A DNA stretch of 64,000 nucleotides, taken from NCBI RefSeq assembly GCF_002135235.1, contig NZ_NEGB01000006.1, forward strand, positions 142,614 to 206,613. Reading direction: 5' to 3'. The DNA is from Acinetobacter silvestris. Lineage in GTDB: Bacteria > Pseudomonadota > Gammaproteobacteria > Pseudomonadales > Moraxellaceae. Positions 46,763 to 58,712 of this stretch are shown here, in pieces. The notes beneath the pieces were generated by a model. That model saw only the letters and a program-made list of their open reading frames with translations, searched no databases and was not told the origin of the DNA. A program made the position numbers and the translations under genes. Positions within the stretch are counted from its first letter, which is position 1, and every line of letters starts with the position of its first letter.

Positions 46763-47311
46763 ATGAGTGCCATTACTCCATACGATTGGGCAACTATTGC
46801 CTTCGTGATCGGCGTTACATTTCTATGCGTCTTTATGCTCACAGTTCCTTTACTCCTTGGGGGTAAATCATGGGGACGTGCGAAGCAAGAGCAATTTGAA
46901 TCAGGTGTAGTGGGTGCTGGTGGTGCACGTATCCGCTTATCTGCTAAGTTTTATTTGGTTGCAATTTTCTTTGTGGTGTTCGACTTAGAAGCACTTTATC
47001 TCTACGCATGGGCGAACTCTGTGCGTGAAGTAGGTTGGGTGGGTTTTGTAACTGCTGCTGTATTTATTTTAGTTTTGCTTGTTGGCTTGGTTTATGAGCT
47101 ATCAACGGGTGCGTTGAATTGGGCACCGTCTGATCGTCGTAAAGCAGCAGGTATCAAACCTAAAGTAGGTTCACCAAATATGGATCTTGCAGAAATTACA
47201 CGCTTCAATTCAATTGAAGAGTTGGTTGTAGACCCTACGGGCTTAATTCCAGCTCAATCTTCTGGTCGTGTGAAAGATAAGACACCGACTAAGTCACTTA
47301 ATAAGGAGTAA
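46763..47311 (+). CDS. nuoA: NADH-quinone oxidoreductase subunit A
   Basis: A 182-residue membrane subunit of complex I with three helices. It has the conserved loop [35 protein letters not shown], in which the loop glutamates and RFSVKFYLVA-like part are visible. The C-terminal tail of about 60 residues is longer than in E. coli NuoA. AGGAG lies ten bases before ATG 46763. It is the first gene of the 13-gene nuo operon, all on this strand with tiny gaps or overlaps, in the usual order A, B, CD, E-N. Confidence 0.95.
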   Translation: MSAITPYDWATIAFVIGVTFLCVFMLTVPLLLGGKSWGRAKQEQFESGVVGAGGARIRLSAKFYLVAIFFVVFDLEALYLYAWANSVREVGWVGFVTAAVFILVLLVGLVYELSTGALNWAPSDRRKAAGIKPKVGSPNMDLAEITRFNSIEELVVDPTGLIPAQSSGRVKDKTPTKSLNKE

Positions 47312-47318
47312 CTCGGGA

Positions 47319-47996
47319 ATGAAATATACATTGACCCGTGCGAATCCAGAAGCTGACCAATATCCACTTCAAGAGCGTCAGATTGTTACTGATCCGCTTG
47401 AAGAAGAAGTGAATAAAAATGTGTTCATGACTCGTTTAGAGGATGTGGCGCATACAGCTGTAAACTGGGGCCGTAAAAATTCATTATGGCCTTTTAACTT
47501 TGGTACATCATGTTGCTACGTAGAGTATGCAACCACCTTAACCGGTGTGCATGACTTGTCGCGCTTTGGTGCCGAAGTTATTCGTGCTTCACCGCGTCAA
47601 GCTGACTTGATGATCATTGCTGGAACGTGTTTTGTTAAAATGGCACCTGTTATTCAGCGTTTGTACGAGCAAATGTTGGAGCCTAAATGGGTAATTTCAA
47701 TGGGTGCTTGTGCCAATTCTGGTGGTATGTACGATATTTACTCTGTTGTACAGGGTGTCGATAAAATCATCCCAGTGGATGTGTACGTTCCTGGTTGCCC
47801 ACCACGTCCTGAAGCACTGATTCAAGCGTTAATGTTGTTACAAGACCAAATTCAACTCGAGCGCCGTCCACTTTCAGCAGTAATTGGTGATGATCTTAAG
47901 CCGGTATATAAGCCAAAGATGATGCCAGAACGTGATCGTAAAAATGCGGAACGTATTGCTGTGAAAAACTTACGCTCTATGGATGAAATTAAGTAG
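47319..47996 (+). CDS. nuoB: NADH-quinone oxidoreductase subunit B
   Basis: A 225-residue peripheral subunit that binds the N2 iron-sulfur cluster next to the quinone site. The cluster cysteines are in [12 protein letters not shown] (a tandem CC), AGTCFVKM and [11 protein letters not shown]. It starts seven bases after nuoA. The C-terminus is basic. Confidence 0.96.
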   Translation: MKYTLTRANPEADQYPLQERQIVTDPLEEEVNKNVFMTRLEDVAHTAVNWGRKNSLWPFNFGTSCCYVEYATTLTGVHDLSRFGAEVIRASPRQADLMIIAGTCFVKMAPVIQRLYEQMLEPKWVISMGACANSGGMYDIYSVVQGVDKIIPVDVYVPGCPPRPEALIQALMLLQDQIQLERRPLSAVIGDDLKPVYKPKMMPERDRKNAERIAVKNLRSMDEIK

Positions 47997-48084
47997 TTTT
48001 TTTCTGATGAATGTTTGACATATCCGATGGATATGATTATCGAAAAAAATTGACAGAATTTGTATTAAATAGGAAGCCAAGCCA

Positions 48085-49872
48085 ATGGCTGAAACTGAAA
48101 TTGCTATGCCAGAGTCAACACCTGTTGATTCACGCCCAGCATTTGCCATTGTAGAAGATCTCAAAGCCAAATTTGGTGAGAACTTCTACGTGCAACAGAC
48201 GTTTGAAGATTTTCCAACAGTCTGGGTTGAGCGCGCACGCGTACAAGAAGTTTTAATGTATTTGCGTACAGTGCCGCGTCCATATGTGATGTTGTTTGAC
48301 TTATCTGCGGTCGATGAGCGTTTACGCCAAAACCGTCATGATTTGCCTGCATCAGACTTCACCGTATTTTATCATTTGTTATCGCTTGAGCGTAACAGTG
48401 ATATTCGTATCAAAGTCGCATTAGCAGAGAGTGATGTCAATCTCCCTACGGCAACCAACATCTGGCCGAATGCCAACTGGTACGAACGTGAAGCTTACGA
48501 TATGTTCGGGATCAATTTCGAAGGGCATCCAATGCTCCGTCGTATTTTGTTGCCAACCTATTGGGAAGGTCATCCATTACGTAAAGAATATTCGGCACGT
48601 GCGACTGAATATACGCCGTATATGCAGAATCAAGCCAAGCAAGATTTCGAACAAGAACATTTACGTTTTGTTCCAGAAGATTGGGGTCTAACGCGCGGTA
48701 ACGCAGACGAAGACTTTATGTTCTTGAACTTGGGTCCGAACCATCCATCTGCGCACGGTGCATTCCGTGTCATCTTGCAGTTAGATGGCGAAGAAGTGAA
48801 AGACTGTGTACCTGATATCGGTTATCACCACCGCGGTGTGGAAAAAATGGCTGAACGTCAAACTTGGCATTCATTCATTCCATATACCGACCGTGTTGAC
48901 TACTTAGGTGGTTGTGCGCAAAACATGCCTTATGTGATGGGTGTGGAGCAATTGGCAGGAATTACTGTTCCTGATCGTGCGCAATGTATCCGTGTCATGA
49001 TGTCTGAATTATTCCGTATTAATAACCACTTATTGTTTATTGGTACGGCAATTCAAGATGCCGGTGGTATGACCCCGGTATTCTATATGTTTGCCGATCG
49101 TCAAAAAATCTATGATGCGATTGAAGCCATCACTGGTTTCCGTATGCATCCAGCATGGTTCCGTATTGGCGGTACTGCGCACGATCTTCCAAACAATTGG
49201 CAAAAACTCATTCGTGATATTCTCGAATGGATGCCAAAACGTATGAATGAATACTATACAGCTGCGCTACGCAACTCGGTATTCATGGGTCGTACTCAAA
49301 ATGTTGCACAATACGATGCAAAATCTGCATTGGCATGGGGTGTAACAGGTACTGGTCTACGTGCGACAGGTATTGATTTTGATGTCCGTAAATATCGCCC
49401 ATATAGTGGTTATGAAAATTACGACTTTGAAGTGCCATTAGAATATGAAGGTGATGCTTACGCGCGTGTCATGGTGCATTTCCATGAAATTAATCAATCC
49501 TTAAAGATTGTTAAACAGTGCTTGGATAACATGCCATCTGGTCCATATAAAGCGGATCATCCTTTGGCTGTTCCACCACCAAAAGATAAGACTTTACAAG
49601 ATATTGAAACTTTGATTACGCATTTCTTAAGCGTGTCATGGGGCCCTGTAATGCCTGCTGGTGAAGCGTCTGTAATGGCTGAAGTGGTGAAAGGTGCGTC
49701 GAACTACTACTTGACTTCAGATAAGTCAACGATGAGTTATCGTACCCGTATTCGTACACCAACCTTCACACACTTACAGCAAATGCCTTCAGTAATTAAC
49801 GGCAGTTTAGTATCTGATTTGATCATTTATTTAGCGACAATCGACGTCGTAATGGCTGACGTGGATCGCTAG
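48085..49872 (+). CDS. nuoC: NADH-quinone oxidoreductase fused subunit C/D
   Basis: A 595-residue protein in which NuoC (about 1-180, with [18 protein letters not shown]) and the 49-kDa-like NuoD (about 200-595) are fused, as in many gamma-proteobacteria. NuoD landmarks are [26 protein letters not shown] and the C-terminal DVVMADVDR. It helps form the quinone-reaction chamber. It has an 88-base gap before it, the largest within the operon; otherwise no unusual feature. Confidence 0.96.
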   Translation: MAETEIAMPESTPVDSRPAFAIVEDLKAKFGENFYVQQTFEDFPTVWVERARVQEVLMYLRTVPRPYVMLFDLSAVDERLRQNRHDLPASDFTVFYHLLSLERNSDIRIKVALAESDVNLPTATNIWPNANWYEREAYDMFGINFEGHPMLRRILLPTYWEGHPLRKEYSARATEYTPYMQNQAKQDFEQEHLRFVPEDWGLTRGNADEDFMFLNLGPNHPSAHGAFRVILQLDGEEVKDCVPDIGYHHRGVEKMAERQTWHSFIPYTDRVDYLGGCAQNMPYVMGVEQLAGITVPDRAQCIRVMMSELFRINNHLLFIGTAIQDAGGMTPVFYMFADRQKIYDAIEAITGFRMHPAWFRIGGTAHDLPNNWQKLIRDILEWMPKRMNEYYTAALRNSVFMGRTQNVAQYDAKSALAWGVTGTGLRATGIDFDVRKYRPYSGYENYDFEVPLEYEGDAYARVMVHFHEINQSLKIVKQCLDNMPSGPYKADHPLAVPPPKDKTLQDIETLITHFLSVSWGPVMPAGEASVMAEVVKGASNYYLTSDKSTMSYRTRIRTPTFTHLQQMPSVINGSLVSDLIIYLATIDVVMADVDR

Positions 49873-49885
49873 GGGTAAACGAAAA

Positions 49886-50395
49886 ATGATGATTTTGACT
49901 GATAAAAAACCACGTGTGAATGTTGAAGGAATTTTGACTGCGGACGAAATTCATGAAATAGAACATCACGTTGGTCACTATCCGTACCCACGTGCTGCAT
50001 CACTGGATGCTTTGAAGTGTGTACAGCGCCGTAATGGTTGGGTAGATGATGCACAGATGAATGCGATTGCTCAGCTTTTAACGATAAGCCTTGCAGATTT
50101 AGAAGGTGTTGCAACGTTCTATAACCGTATTTATCGTCAGCCAGTTGGACGTCACGTAATTTTATTATGTGACTCAATTGCTTGCTTCCTTATGGGTGCT
50201 GAAACTTTAGCAGAAGCTTTCCAACGCGAATTGGGTATCCAGTTTGGTCAAACGACAGCTGATGATCGTTTTACTTTATTGCCGATTTGTTGTTTAGGGA
50301 ACTGTGACAAAGGTCCAACCTTGATGATTGATGGTGATACTCACGGACTGGTTGAAGTAAGTTCAGTGAAACAGTTGTTGGAGAAGTATGTATGA
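49886..50395 (+). CDS. nuoE: NADH-quinone oxidoreductase subunit E
   Basis: A 169-residue subunit with the thioredoxin-like N1a [2Fe-2S] domain. The cluster cysteines are in LLCDSIAC and [10 protein letters not shown]. The N-terminal helical part contains [17 protein letters not shown]. It overlaps nuoF by four bases (ATGA). It passes electrons in the NADH-dehydrogenase arm. Confidence 0.95.
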   Translation: MMILTDKKPRVNVEGILTADEIHEIEHHVGHYPYPRAASLDALKCVQRRNGWVDDAQMNAIAQLLTISLADLEGVATFYNRIYRQPVGRHVILLCDSIACFLMGAETLAEAFQRELGIQFGQTTADDRFTLLPICCLGNCDKGPTLMIDGDTHGLVEVSSVKQLLEKYV

Positions 50396-51723
50396 ATACT
50401 GAACCAAAACCAATTTATGGCGATGGTAATCCCGAAACTCATCCATTGACTTGGCGTTTAAGTAAGCAGGATGAAGTACGTAATGCAGATGATTACGAAG
50501 CTTTAGAAGGCTATGCTGGTTTTAAAAAAGCGATTGAGTTAAAGCCTGCTGAAGTACTTGATGTCATTAAAGCTGCGACGGTCAAAGGTCGTGGTGGTGC
50601 AGGTTTTCCAGCAGGGATTAAATGGTCGTTGATGGCACCGAATGATGGTGGTCCACGTTATTTAATTTGTAATGCTGATGAAATGGAACCGGGTACTTTT
50701 AAAGACCGTTTGTTGATGGAAAAACTTCCACATCAATTGATCGAAGGTATGTTGATTGCAGGTTATACCCTTGAGGCAACACAAGGCTATATCTTCATTC
50801 GTGGTGAATATATTGAAGCTGCTCAATACTTAAATGAAGCATTAGAGCAAATTCGTGCCAAAGGTTACTTGGGTGAAAACATCCTTGGAACAGGTTGGAA
50901 CTTCGATATGCACGTGCATACTGGTGCGGGTCGTTATATTTGTGGTGAAGAAACTGCATTGATTAACTCGCTTGAAGGTCGCCGTGCTAATCCGCGTACT
51001 AAACCACCATTCCCACAAGTTGCAGGTGCTTGGGGGCGTCCTACCATTGTCAATAACGTAGAGACTTTCAATAACTTACCTGCAATTATTTTACGTGGCC
51101 CTGAATGGTATGTTGGTTTATCTGCGGGTAAATCCAAAGATCCAGGTACAAAAATTTACGGTGCATCAGGTAAAGTGAAATTTCCAGGTCTATGGGAACT
51201 TCCTTTTGGTACAACTGCACGTGAAGTGATTGAAGACTATGCTGGTGGTATGCGTGATGGTTTAACCCTCAAAGCATGGTTACCGGGTGGTGCTTCAACT
51301 GACTTTTTAGCAGCGGAACACATTGATCTTCCGATGGATGCAGAAAGCATTATGAAAGCAGGTTCACGTTTAGGTACGTGCTTGTTGATGGTGGTGGATG
51401 AAACTCAGTGTATGGTTGCTGCAACACGTAACTTAGAAGAATTCTTCGCACGTGAGTCATGTGGTTTCTGTACACCATGTCGTGATGGTCTGCCTTGGGC
51501 TGTGAAAGCACTAAAAGCAATTGAAACGGGTGAAGGCAAGATGGAGGATATCCAACATCTTCAAGAACTCACCAAGAAATTGTGGATTGGTAAGACTTTC
51601 TGTGCCCATGCACCGGGTGCGATGGAGCCATTGATGGGCGCACTCAAATATTTCCGTAGCGAATTTGAAGCAAAAGTGACAAACAGTCCGATTGCTCAAG
51701 CTAGCCACGTAGAACCAGCGTAA
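50392..51723 (+). CDS. nuoF: NADH-quinone oxidoreductase subunit F
   Basis: A 443-residue flavoprotein that binds FMN and NADH and the N3 [4Fe-4S] cluster. It has [16 protein letters not shown], the NADH-site [33 protein letters not shown], and the cluster ligands [12 protein letters not shown] with a later FCAHAPG. All normal. Coupled to nuoE. Confidence 0.97.
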   Translation: MNTEPKPIYGDGNPETHPLTWRLSKQDEVRNADDYEALEGYAGFKKAIELKPAEVLDVIKAATVKGRGGAGFPAGIKWSLMAPNDGGPRYLICNADEMEPGTFKDRLLMEKLPHQLIEGMLIAGYTLEATQGYIFIRGEYIEAAQYLNEALEQIRAKGYLGENILGTGWNFDMHVHTGAGRYICGEETALINSLEGRRANPRTKPPFPQVAGAWGRPTIVNNVETFNNLPAIILRGPEWYVGLSAGKSKDPGTKIYGASGKVKFPGLWELPFGTTAREVIEDYAGGMRDGLTLKAWLPGGASTDFLAAEHIDLPMDAESIMKAGSRLGTCLLMVVDETQCMVAATRNLEEFFARESCGFCTPCRDGLPWAVKALKAIETGEGKMEDIQHLQELTKKLWIGKTFCAHAPGAMEPLMGALKYFRSEFEAKVTNSPIAQASHVEPA

Positions 51724-51734
51724 GGAATTCGACT

Positions 51735-54419
51735 ATGGCTACAATTCATGTCGATGGTAAATCGTACGAAGTCAATGGCTCAGAGAACTTGCTGCAAGCA
51801 TGTTTGTCTTTAGGTATTGATATTCCGTACTTTTGTTGGCATCCATCTTTAGGTTCAGTTGGTTCTTGCCGTCAATGTGCCGTTACCCAGTACGCAAATG
51901 CAGATGATACGCGTGGGCGCTTGGTAATGTCATGTATGACACCAGCATCTGACAATACCTTTATTTCGATTGAAGATAAAGAAGCAACAGAGTTCCGTGC
52001 TTCTATTGTTGAATTTTTGATGACCAATCACCCGCATGACTGTCCTGTCTGTGAAGAGGGTGGACATTGTCATCTTCAAGATATGACAGTAATGACTGGG
52101 CATGACCGTCGTCGTTACCGTTTTACCAAACGTACGCATTACAACCAAGAGCTAGGCTCATTCATTTCGCATGAAATGAACCGTTGTATCGCATGTTACC
52201 GTTGTGTTCGTTATTACAATGATTATGCGGGCGGTACAGATTTTGGGGTTTACGGTAGTGCTTCACGTGTTTACTTTGGTCGCCCAGAATCAGGCACTTT
52301 AGAGTCTGAATTCTCAGGTAACTTAACTGAAGTATGCCCAACAGGTGTATTTACCGATAAAACGCATTCGGCACGTTATAACCGTAAATGGGACATGCAG
52401 TATGCACCAAGCGTATGCCAAGGCTGTGCCTCAGGTTGTAATATTTCTCCGGGTGAGCGTTATGGCGAAATTCGTCGTGTAGAAAACCGTTTCAATGGTG
52501 AAGTAAATCAATACTTCCTATGCGATAAAGGTCGTTTTGGTACGGGTTATGTCAACCGCAGTGATCGTCCGCGTCAACCGCAGTTCCGTACCAATGGTAC
52601 TGTAACGACTGTGTCTATCGATCAAGCGCTTGATCAAGTGATTACGACAATCCAGAGTAAAAAAGTTCTGGGTATTGGTTCGCCACGTGCTAGTCTTGAA
52701 AGTAACTTTGCGTTACGTGAGTTAGTCGGTCAAGAGAACTATTCAACAGGTATGTCTCAAAAAGAGCAAAATCTGGTTGAACTTGCGTCTTCAATTATGC
52801 AAACCGAAGGTATTTATAACCCAGGTATGCGTGAAATTGAAAGCTATGATGCTGTGTTGATTTTAGGTGAAGACCTAACTCAAACTGCACCACGTATGGC
52901 CTTGTCAGTTCGCCAAGCTGCGAAAAACAAAGCCAAACAAATGGCTGCTGATCGTCGTACCCAAGAATGGCTAGCTGAACCAGTTAAGCGTATTGGTCAA
53001 GATGAAAACTCTCCAATTTACATTTTAGCGGCAACACAAACACGCTTAGCAGATATTGCTGAAGGTGAAGTTGTTGCATCTCCAAACGATATTGCACGTT
53101 TAGGTTTTGCGGTAGCTGCCTCTGTCATTGGTGAAGCTGTTAATGGTTTAGATGATGATGCGAAAGCATTTGCAAAAACTATTGCCGACACTTTAAAAGC
53201 GGCGAAAAAGCCTTTAATTATTGCGGGTACTAGCTTGCAAGATGCTTCGATTATGGAAGCTGCTGCACAGTTAGTTCAAAATTTAGGTGCAAACGCTGGC
53301 TTGTCTTTAGTTGTTCCTGAAGTGAACTCTATGGGCTTGGCATTGTTCGGTGGTTTAAGCTTAGAGCAAGCATTCGCGCAAGATTATGAAGCGGTTGTCA
53401 TTGTTGAAAATGACTTATATCGTCGTTTACCAACAGCTCAAGTGGATGCTGCGCTTGCCAAAGCTGAAGAAGTGATTGTACTTGATCATTCTGAAACTGC
53501 AACTTTAGCAAAAGCAAGTATCGTACTTTCAGCAGCAAGTTTCGCTGAAGGTGATGGTACTGTTGTGAGTCAGGAAGGACGTGCACAACGTTTCTACCAA
53601 GTTTACGATCCAAGCTATTACAAACCGGAATATGCCATCAAAGAATCATGGCGCTGGTTACATGCCATTGAAACAGGCGTGAAAGGTAAAGCGATTTCTT
53701 GGACTTTACTGGATGACGTGATTGAATCAGTCGTGCGTAATGTTCCTGTACTTGAAGCGATTCAAGATGTTGCTCCAGATGCGGGTTACCGTGTACATGG
53801 CTTAAAAATTGCGCGTGAACCACGTCGTTACTCGGGTCGTACTGTTATTCGTGCACCATTGAACGTACATGAGCCGATGCAGCCTGTCGATACTGATTCA
53901 GCATTAACGTTCTCTATGGAAGGTTATGTCGGTTCAGAGACAAAAGCAGCATTGGTACCATTTGCTTGGGCACCAGGCTGGAACTCACCACAATCTTGGA
54001 ATAAATTCCAAGATAACGTCGGTGGTCATTTGAAAGGTGGTGATTCAGGCATTCGTTTATTCGATCGTTTAGTGAAACTTCCTGCACGTAGCTATGTTGC
54101 ACCAGCGGCAACTGTTGCCAATCCAGATAGTTTCCGACTTGTACCGATGCATCACATCTTTGCATCTGGTGAATTCACTGTGAAAACACCTGCGATGGAA
54201 TCACGTATTCCAACTGCTGTGTTTGCAGTGGGTGAGCAAGATGCGAACCGTTTAAATGTTCAAGATGGTCAGCAAATCACAGTGAAGGCAGGCGAGACGA
54301 CCATTAGTCTTCCAGTTCAAGTAATTCACTATTTACCTACCGGTTATATCGGTTATCCAATTGGTCAAGCACCAACAGTTTCTTTAGCTGAACCTGTTTC
54401 TGTTGCGGTAGGAGCGTAA
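51735..54419 (+). CDS. nuoG: NADH-quinone oxidoreductase subunit G
   Basis: An 894-residue iron-sulfur subunit. The N-terminal ferredoxin part has the N1b cluster ([18 protein letters not shown]), then His-Cys ligands of N5 ([18 protein letters not shown]), and the next cluster in [11 protein letters not shown] molybdopterin-oxidoreductase-like region (about 220 onward) begins with CQGCASGCN; it carries the distant N7 cysteines and no molybdenum. The C-terminal third is degenerate, as in E. coli. Just two bases separate it from nuoH. Confidence 0.96.
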   Translation: MATIHVDGKSYEVNGSENLLQACLSLGIDIPYFCWHPSLGSVGSCRQCAVTQYANADDTRGRLVMSCMTPASDNTFISIEDKEATEFRASIVEFLMTNHPHDCPVCEEGGHCHLQDMTVMTGHDRRRYRFTKRTHYNQELGSFISHEMNRCIACYRCVRYYNDYAGGTDFGVYGSASRVYFGRPESGTLESEFSGNLTEVCPTGVFTDKTHSARYNRKWDMQYAPSVCQGCASGCNISPGERYGEIRRVENRFNGEVNQYFLCDKGRFGTGYVNRSDRPRQPQFRTNGTVTTVSIDQALDQVITTIQSKKVLGIGSPRASLESNFALRELVGQENYSTGMSQKEQNLVELASSIMQTEGIYNPGMREIESYDAVLILGEDLTQTAPRMALSVRQAAKNKAKQMAADRRTQEWLAEPVKRIGQDENSPIYILAATQTRLADIAEGEVVASPNDIARLGFAVAASVIGEAVNGLDDDAKAFAKTIADTLKAAKKPLIIAGTSLQDASIMEAAAQLVQNLGANAGLSLVVPEVNSMGLALFGGLSLEQAFAQDYEAVVIVENDLYRRLPTAQVDAALAKAEEVIVLDHSETATLAKASIVLSAASFAEGDGTVVSQEGRAQRFYQVYDPSYYKPEYAIKESWRWLHAIETGVKGKAISWTLLDDVIESVVRNVPVLEAIQDVAPDAGYRVHGLKIAREPRRYSGRTVIRAPLNVHEPMQPVDTDSALTFSMEGYVGSETKAALVPFAWAPGWNSPQSWNKFQDNVGGHLKGGDSGIRLFDRLVKLPARSYVAPAATVANPDSFRLVPMHHIFASGEFTVKTPAMESRIPTAVFAVGEQDANRLNVQDGQQITVKAGETTISLPVQVIHYLPTGYIGYPIGQAPTVSLAEPVSVAVGA

Positions 54420-54421
54420 TT

Positions 54422-55438
54422 ATGAATGAATCTTTACGCGCGCTACCCACTTGGGCACAAGATTGGCCAGTTGCATATTCAGTCATTCAAGCCGTTGTCA
54501 TCTTATTGGTAGTGGTGCTTTTAGCTGCATTGATGTCCTTTGTGGAACGTCGTTTACTGGCTTTGTGGCAAGACCGTTACGGTCCAAACCGTGTTGGTCC
54601 CGGCGGTATGTTCCAGATTGTTGCCGACATGCTCAAGATCATGTTCAAAGAAGACTGGACACCAAAGTTTGCCGATAAGCTGACTTTCCGTCTAGCACCT
54701 GCAGTTGCGATGGCAACTGCGGTACTTTCATTTATGGTGATTCCTGTTAGTCCGACTATGGGTGTTGCCGATATGAGTATCGGTCTATTGTTCTTTATGG
54801 CAATGGCAGGTATTGCAGTTTATGCAGTGTTATTTGGTGGTTGGGCTTCAAACAATAAATATGCACTATTAGGTGGTTTACGTTCTGCTGCTCAGACTAT
54901 TTCGTATGAAGTATTCTTGGGTATTTCATTGATGGGTGTTGTTGCGATTGCAGGTTCTTTTAACTTGCGTGACATCGTAGAAGCTCAACGTGATGTGTGG
55001 TTCATTATTCCTCAATTCTTAGGCTTCCTTATTTTTGTGGTTGCGGGTGTTGCGGTAACGCATCGTCACCCATTTGACCAACCAGAAGCGGAGCAAGAAT
55101 TGGCTGAAGGTTATCACGTTGAATACGGTGGTATGAAATGGGGGATGTTCTTCGTTGCTGAATATGTCAACGTAATCCTGATTTCTGCATTGATTGTGAC
55201 GTTATTCTTCGGTGGCTGGTTAGCACCATTTAATTTAGAAATTCCATTTATACCGCCAGCATTTTGGTTTATTGCTAAAACAGCATTCTTCGTAATGATG
55301 TTTGTATTGGCACGTGGTTCACTTATGCGTCCACGTTATGATCAGGTGATGAACTTTGGTTGGAAAATCTGTTTGCCACTGGCGTTAGTTAACCTTTTGG
55401 TAACTGGTGCTGTGATTCTTTTGAATCAAGCGGGCTAG
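54422..55438 (+). CDS. nuoH: NADH-quinone oxidoreductase subunit H
   Basis: A 338-residue membrane subunit with about eight helices that caps the quinone channel. It has [19 protein letters not shown], then the loop [24 protein letters not shown], and a C-terminal [16 protein letters not shown]. Charged residues on these loops link quinone chemistry to proton pumping. Confidence 0.96.
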   Translation: MNESLRALPTWAQDWPVAYSVIQAVVILLVVVLLAALMSFVERRLLALWQDRYGPNRVGPGGMFQIVADMLKIMFKEDWTPKFADKLTFRLAPAVAMATAVLSFMVIPVSPTMGVADMSIGLLFFMAMAGIAVYAVLFGGWASNNKYALLGGLRSAAQTISYEVFLGISLMGVVAIAGSFNLRDIVEAQRDVWFIIPQFLGFLIFVVAGVAVTHRHPFDQPEAEQELAEGYHVEYGGMKWGMFFVAEYVNVILISALIVTLFFGGWLAPFNLEIPFIPPAFWFIAKTAFFVMMFVLARGSLMRPRYDQVMNFGWKICLPLALVNLLVTGAVILLNQAG

Positions 55439-55456
55439 GACAGCAGGGAGTTAAAA

Positions 55457-55999
55457 ATGTATAAAATTCTAGCTGGATTTGGATCAATCGTACGGTCATT
55501 GTGGATGGTGTTTAGCCACGTGACACGTAAACGTGACACCATTTTATATCCTGAAGTACCTGCTGAAGATATCGTACCTCCACGTTACCGTGGTCGTATT
55601 GTATTAACTCGTGATCCGGATGGTGAAGAGCGTTGTGTGGCATGTAACCTGTGTGCGGTTGCTTGTCCAGTGGGTTGTATTTCTTTACAAAAAGCAGAGA
55701 AAGAAGATGGTCGTTGGTATCCGGAGTTTTTCCGTATCAACTTCTCACGCTGTATTTTCTGCGGTATGTGTGAAGAAGCATGTCCGACAACGGCAATCCA
55801 ACTAACACCAGATTTCGAAATGGGTGAGTATGTTCGTCAAGACTTAGTCTACGAAAAAGAAAACTTACTCATTTCTGGCCCTGGTAAATATCCTGATTAT
55901 AATTTCTACCGTGTTACTGGTATGGCGATTAACGGTAAAGAGAAAGGTCAAGCACAAAAAGAAAGTGCACCAGTTGACGTACGGAGCTTATTACCATGA
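55457..55999 (+). CDS. nuoI: NADH-quinone oxidoreductase subunit I
   Basis: A 180-residue ferredoxin-type subunit with two [4Fe-4S] clusters (N6a and N6b): [15 protein letters not shown] and [15 protein letters not shown]. The C-terminal [12 protein letters not shown] segment is typical. It overlaps nuoJ by four bases. Confidence 0.96.
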   Translation: MYKILAGFGSIVRSLWMVFSHVTRKRDTILYPEVPAEDIVPPRYRGRIVLTRDPDGEERCVACNLCAVACPVGCISLQKAEKEDGRWYPEFFRINFSRCIFCGMCEEACPTTAIQLTPDFEMGEYVRQDLVYEKENLLISGPGKYPDYNFYRVTGMAINGKEKGQAQKESAPVDVRSLLP

Positions 56000-56517
56000 T
56001 GTGGCCATTTTACTTGATGGCACTTGTGGCCATCATCTCTACGATTCGCGTGGTTACAAACGCGAATCCCGTCCATGCATTGTTGAGCTTGATCGTGTCT
56101 TTGCTCGCAGTTGCAGGTATTTTCTTAACGATTGGTGCTCCATTTGCTGCAGCGCTTGAAGTTATTGTATATGCGGGTGCGATCATGGTGTTGTTCGTAT
56201 TCGTCGTGATGATGCTGAATCTGGGTCAACATACAGTTGATCAAGAGCGCAAATGGCTTCGATCTGATGCATGGGCTTTTCCTGCATTAATGAGTTTCTT
56301 ACTTGGCTTAGTCTTGGTATGGATGCTTGGTTCAGATTACACCACCACAACACATGTCTTAGGCAGTGAAATTGTAGGTCCTAAAGTTGTGGGTCAAGCA
56401 CTCTTCACTCATTACCTATTGTTGGTTGAAGTTGCTGCAATGTTATTGCTTGCAGCACTTGTGGCAGCATTCCACTTAGGCAAACGTGAACCAAGTGCAG
56501 CAGGGGATAAAGAATAA
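55996..56517 (+). CDS. nuoJ: NADH-quinone oxidoreductase subunit J
   Basis: A 173-residue membrane subunit with five hydrophobic helices, including [20 protein letters not shown], the conserved helix that carries the pi-bulge. It overlaps nuoI by four bases, and nuoK begins on its last base. No anomaly was seen. Confidence 0.95.
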   Translation: MMWPFYLMALVAIISTIRVVTNANPVHALLSLIVSLLAVAGIFLTIGAPFAAALEVIVYAGAIMVLFVFVVMMLNLGQHTVDQERKWLRSDAWAFPALMSFLLGLVLVWMLGSDYTTTTHVLGSEIVGPKVVGQALFTHYLLLVEVAAMLLLAALVAAFHLGKREPSAAGDKE

Positions 56518-56825
56518 TGGGCAACATTCCTTTAGAACATGGTTTGATCGTTGCATCTATTTTATTTGCACTCGGTTTCTATGGTGTGATGGTACGACGC
56601 AACCTATTGTTTATGCTAATGAGCCTTGAAGTAATGATGAATGCAGCAGCGCTTGCATTCGTTGTTGCGGGTAGTGCATGGGTACAACCCGATGGTCAAA
56701 TCATGTTTATTTTGATTTTGACTCTTGCAGCTGCCGAGGCATGTATTGGTCTTGCGATCGTCCTTCAGTTTTATCATCGCTTCCATCATTTGGATGTGGA
56801 TGCTGCGAGTGAGATGCGCGGATGA
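56517..56825 (+). CDS. nuoK: NADH-quinone oxidoreductase subunit K
   Basis: A 102-residue three-helix subunit with the conserved membrane glutamates in [12 protein letters not shown] and [10 protein letters not shown]. It overlaps its neighbours on both sides (nuoJ by one base and nuoL by four), so it is translated by coupling. Confidence 0.95.
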   Translation: MGNIPLEHGLIVASILFALGFYGVMVRRNLLFMLMSLEVMMNAAALAFVVAGSAWVQPDGQIMFILILTLAAAEACIGLAIVLQFYHRFHHLDVDAASEMRG

Positions 56826-58711
56826 GTTATTTATATTTAACGATTTTATTTCCGCTGATCGGTTTTATCCTATTAGCGGCAGGGCGTAATAAACTTCCTG
56901 AAAATGTTGCTGCCATTATTGGTGCAGGTTCTGTAGGTTTATCTGCATTATTTGCATTGATTGCAGGTATCGCATTTACCAACAGTGGTGAAACTGTTTA
57001 TGTTCAGCATTTGTGGACGTGGTTTAGTGTTGCTGGTTTTGCACCGGGTGTAAGTTTACACCTTGATGGCTTATCACTGTTGATGATGGGCATGGTGACC
57101 GGTGTCGGTTTCCTAATTCATGTTTTCGCAACATGGTATATGCGTGGTGAAGAAGACTTCGCGCGCTTCTTCTCGTATTTCAACCTATTCGTTGCGAGTA
57201 TGTTGATTCTAGTCTTGGGTGATAACTTAGCGTTGTTATTCTTAGGTTGGGAAGGCGTAGGTCTGTGTTCTTATTTGTTGATTGGCTTTTACTATTCAAC
57301 GCCAAGCAATGGTATTGCTGCCATTAAAGCATTTACAGTAACGCGTATTGGTGATGTATTTTTACTGATCGGATTATTCTTGCTTTTCCAGCAATTTGGT
57401 ACTTTGCACATTGGAACTATTGTAGAAAATGCCCCACAAGTATTGTCACTGGACCATAATTTAGCATTATGGACATCTTTGATGTTGTTCTTGGGTGCTG
57501 CGGGTAAATCTGCGCAAATTCCATTACAAACATGGTTGGCAGATGCGATGGCTGGTCCTACGCCAGTATCTGCATTGATCCATGCTGCAACCATGGTAAC
57601 AGCAGGTGTATATCTGTGCTGCCGTATGTTCAGCGTGCTTGAAATGACACCTGAAGTAATGCAATTTATTTCCATTACAGGTGCGGTAACGTTACTGGTT
57701 GCTGGTTTTGCAGCATTGGTTCAAACCGATATTAAACGTATCTTGGCTTATTCAACTATGAGTCAGCTCGGTTATATGTTTATGGCAGTAGGTGCTGAAG
57801 CGTATCAGGCTGGCTTGTTCCACATGTTGGCACATGCATTCTTTAAGGCATTATTATTCTTGTCTTCTGGTGCGGTAATTCTTGCTTATCATCACGAACA
57901 AAACATCTTTAAAATGGGTGGTTTATTCTATAAAAACAAATTCTTATTTGCTTGCTTCGCTATTGGTGGCGGTGCACTTGCAGCAATTCCATTCTTAACT
58001 ATCGGCTTCTTCTCTAAAGATGCGATCTTAGGTGCAGTTTGGGTTCAAGGTCAAACCACAGCATTATATGGCTCATTATATTGGGTTGGTGTTGCTGGTG
58101 CTTTCTTAACGTCGATTTATACTTTCCGCCTGATTTGGGTTGTATTCTTCGGTAAAGAAAATACGCCTTATCATGAAATTACAGGTGCAACTTACTGGGC
58201 GCCGTTGGGTATTTTGGCTGTTCTATCAACAGGATTAGCTTATTTCCTTAAAGCACCGGTGATGAATGCTTTAAATGCGGCACACATTCCAGCGTTTAAT
58301 ATTCCTCAAGCATTAGAGCATGGTATGCATGCTGCTGAATATACCGCTGTGGGTATTGCGTTGGTTGGTTTGGCTGTTGCTGTGGTGTTGTTTGCCTTTG
58401 CATATAATGCAGTTAAATCATTTGCAGCAACCTCATTTGGTGCTGGTTTAGTGAATATTTGTCGTAATGCCTTTGGTTTCGATTCACTGTATAACATCGT
58501 ATTTGTTCAACCATACTTGTTATTGGCGAAGATAGTGGGTCGTGACCCAATTGATGGCTTATGGCTTGTATTGCCTGCGCTTGTGAAAGGCGGTAATAAG
58601 TTTACAAGTACCCGTCAAACTGGTTCATTACGTGAATATGCATCAAGTATGTCATTCGGTGTAGTGGTATTGCTGATGATCTTGATCGTGATTCAGGTCG
58701 TGGGGAAATAA
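56822..58711 (+). CDS. nuoL: NADH-quinone oxidoreductase subunit L
   Basis: A 629-residue antiporter-like proton-pumping subunit. It has about 14 helices and a long lateral C-terminal helix. The conserved [17 protein letters not shown] with its glutamate, the lysine in [30 protein letters not shown], and [10 protein letters not shown] are present. The bulk of the distal membrane arm comes from this and nuoM/N. Confidence 0.96.
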   Translation: MSYLYLTILFPLIGFILLAAGRNKLPENVAAIIGAGSVGLSALFALIAGIAFTNSGETVYVQHLWTWFSVAGFAPGVSLHLDGLSLLMMGMVTGVGFLIHVFATWYMRGEEDFARFFSYFNLFVASMLILVLGDNLALLFLGWEGVGLCSYLLIGFYYSTPSNGIAAIKAFTVTRIGDVFLLIGLFLLFQQFGTLHIGTIVENAPQVLSLDHNLALWTSLMLFLGAAGKSAQIPLQTWLADAMAGPTPVSALIHAATMVTAGVYLCCRMFSVLEMTPEVMQFISITGAVTLLVAGFAALVQTDIKRILAYSTMSQLGYMFMAVGAEAYQAGLFHMLAHAFFKALLFLSSGAVILAYHHEQNIFKMGGLFYKNKFLFACFAIGGGALAAIPFLTIGFFSKDAILGAVWVQGQTTALYGSLYWVGVAGAFLTSIYTFRLIWVVFFGKENTPYHEITGATYWAPLGILAVLSTGLAYFLKAPVMNALNAAHIPAFNIPQALEHGMHAAEYTAVGIALVGLAVAVVLFAFAYNAVKSFAATSFGAGLVNICRNAFGFDSLYNIVFVQPYLLLAKIVGRDPIDGLWLVLPALVKGGNKFTSTRQTGSLREYASSMSFGVVVLLMILIVIQVVGK

Positions 58712-58712
58712 G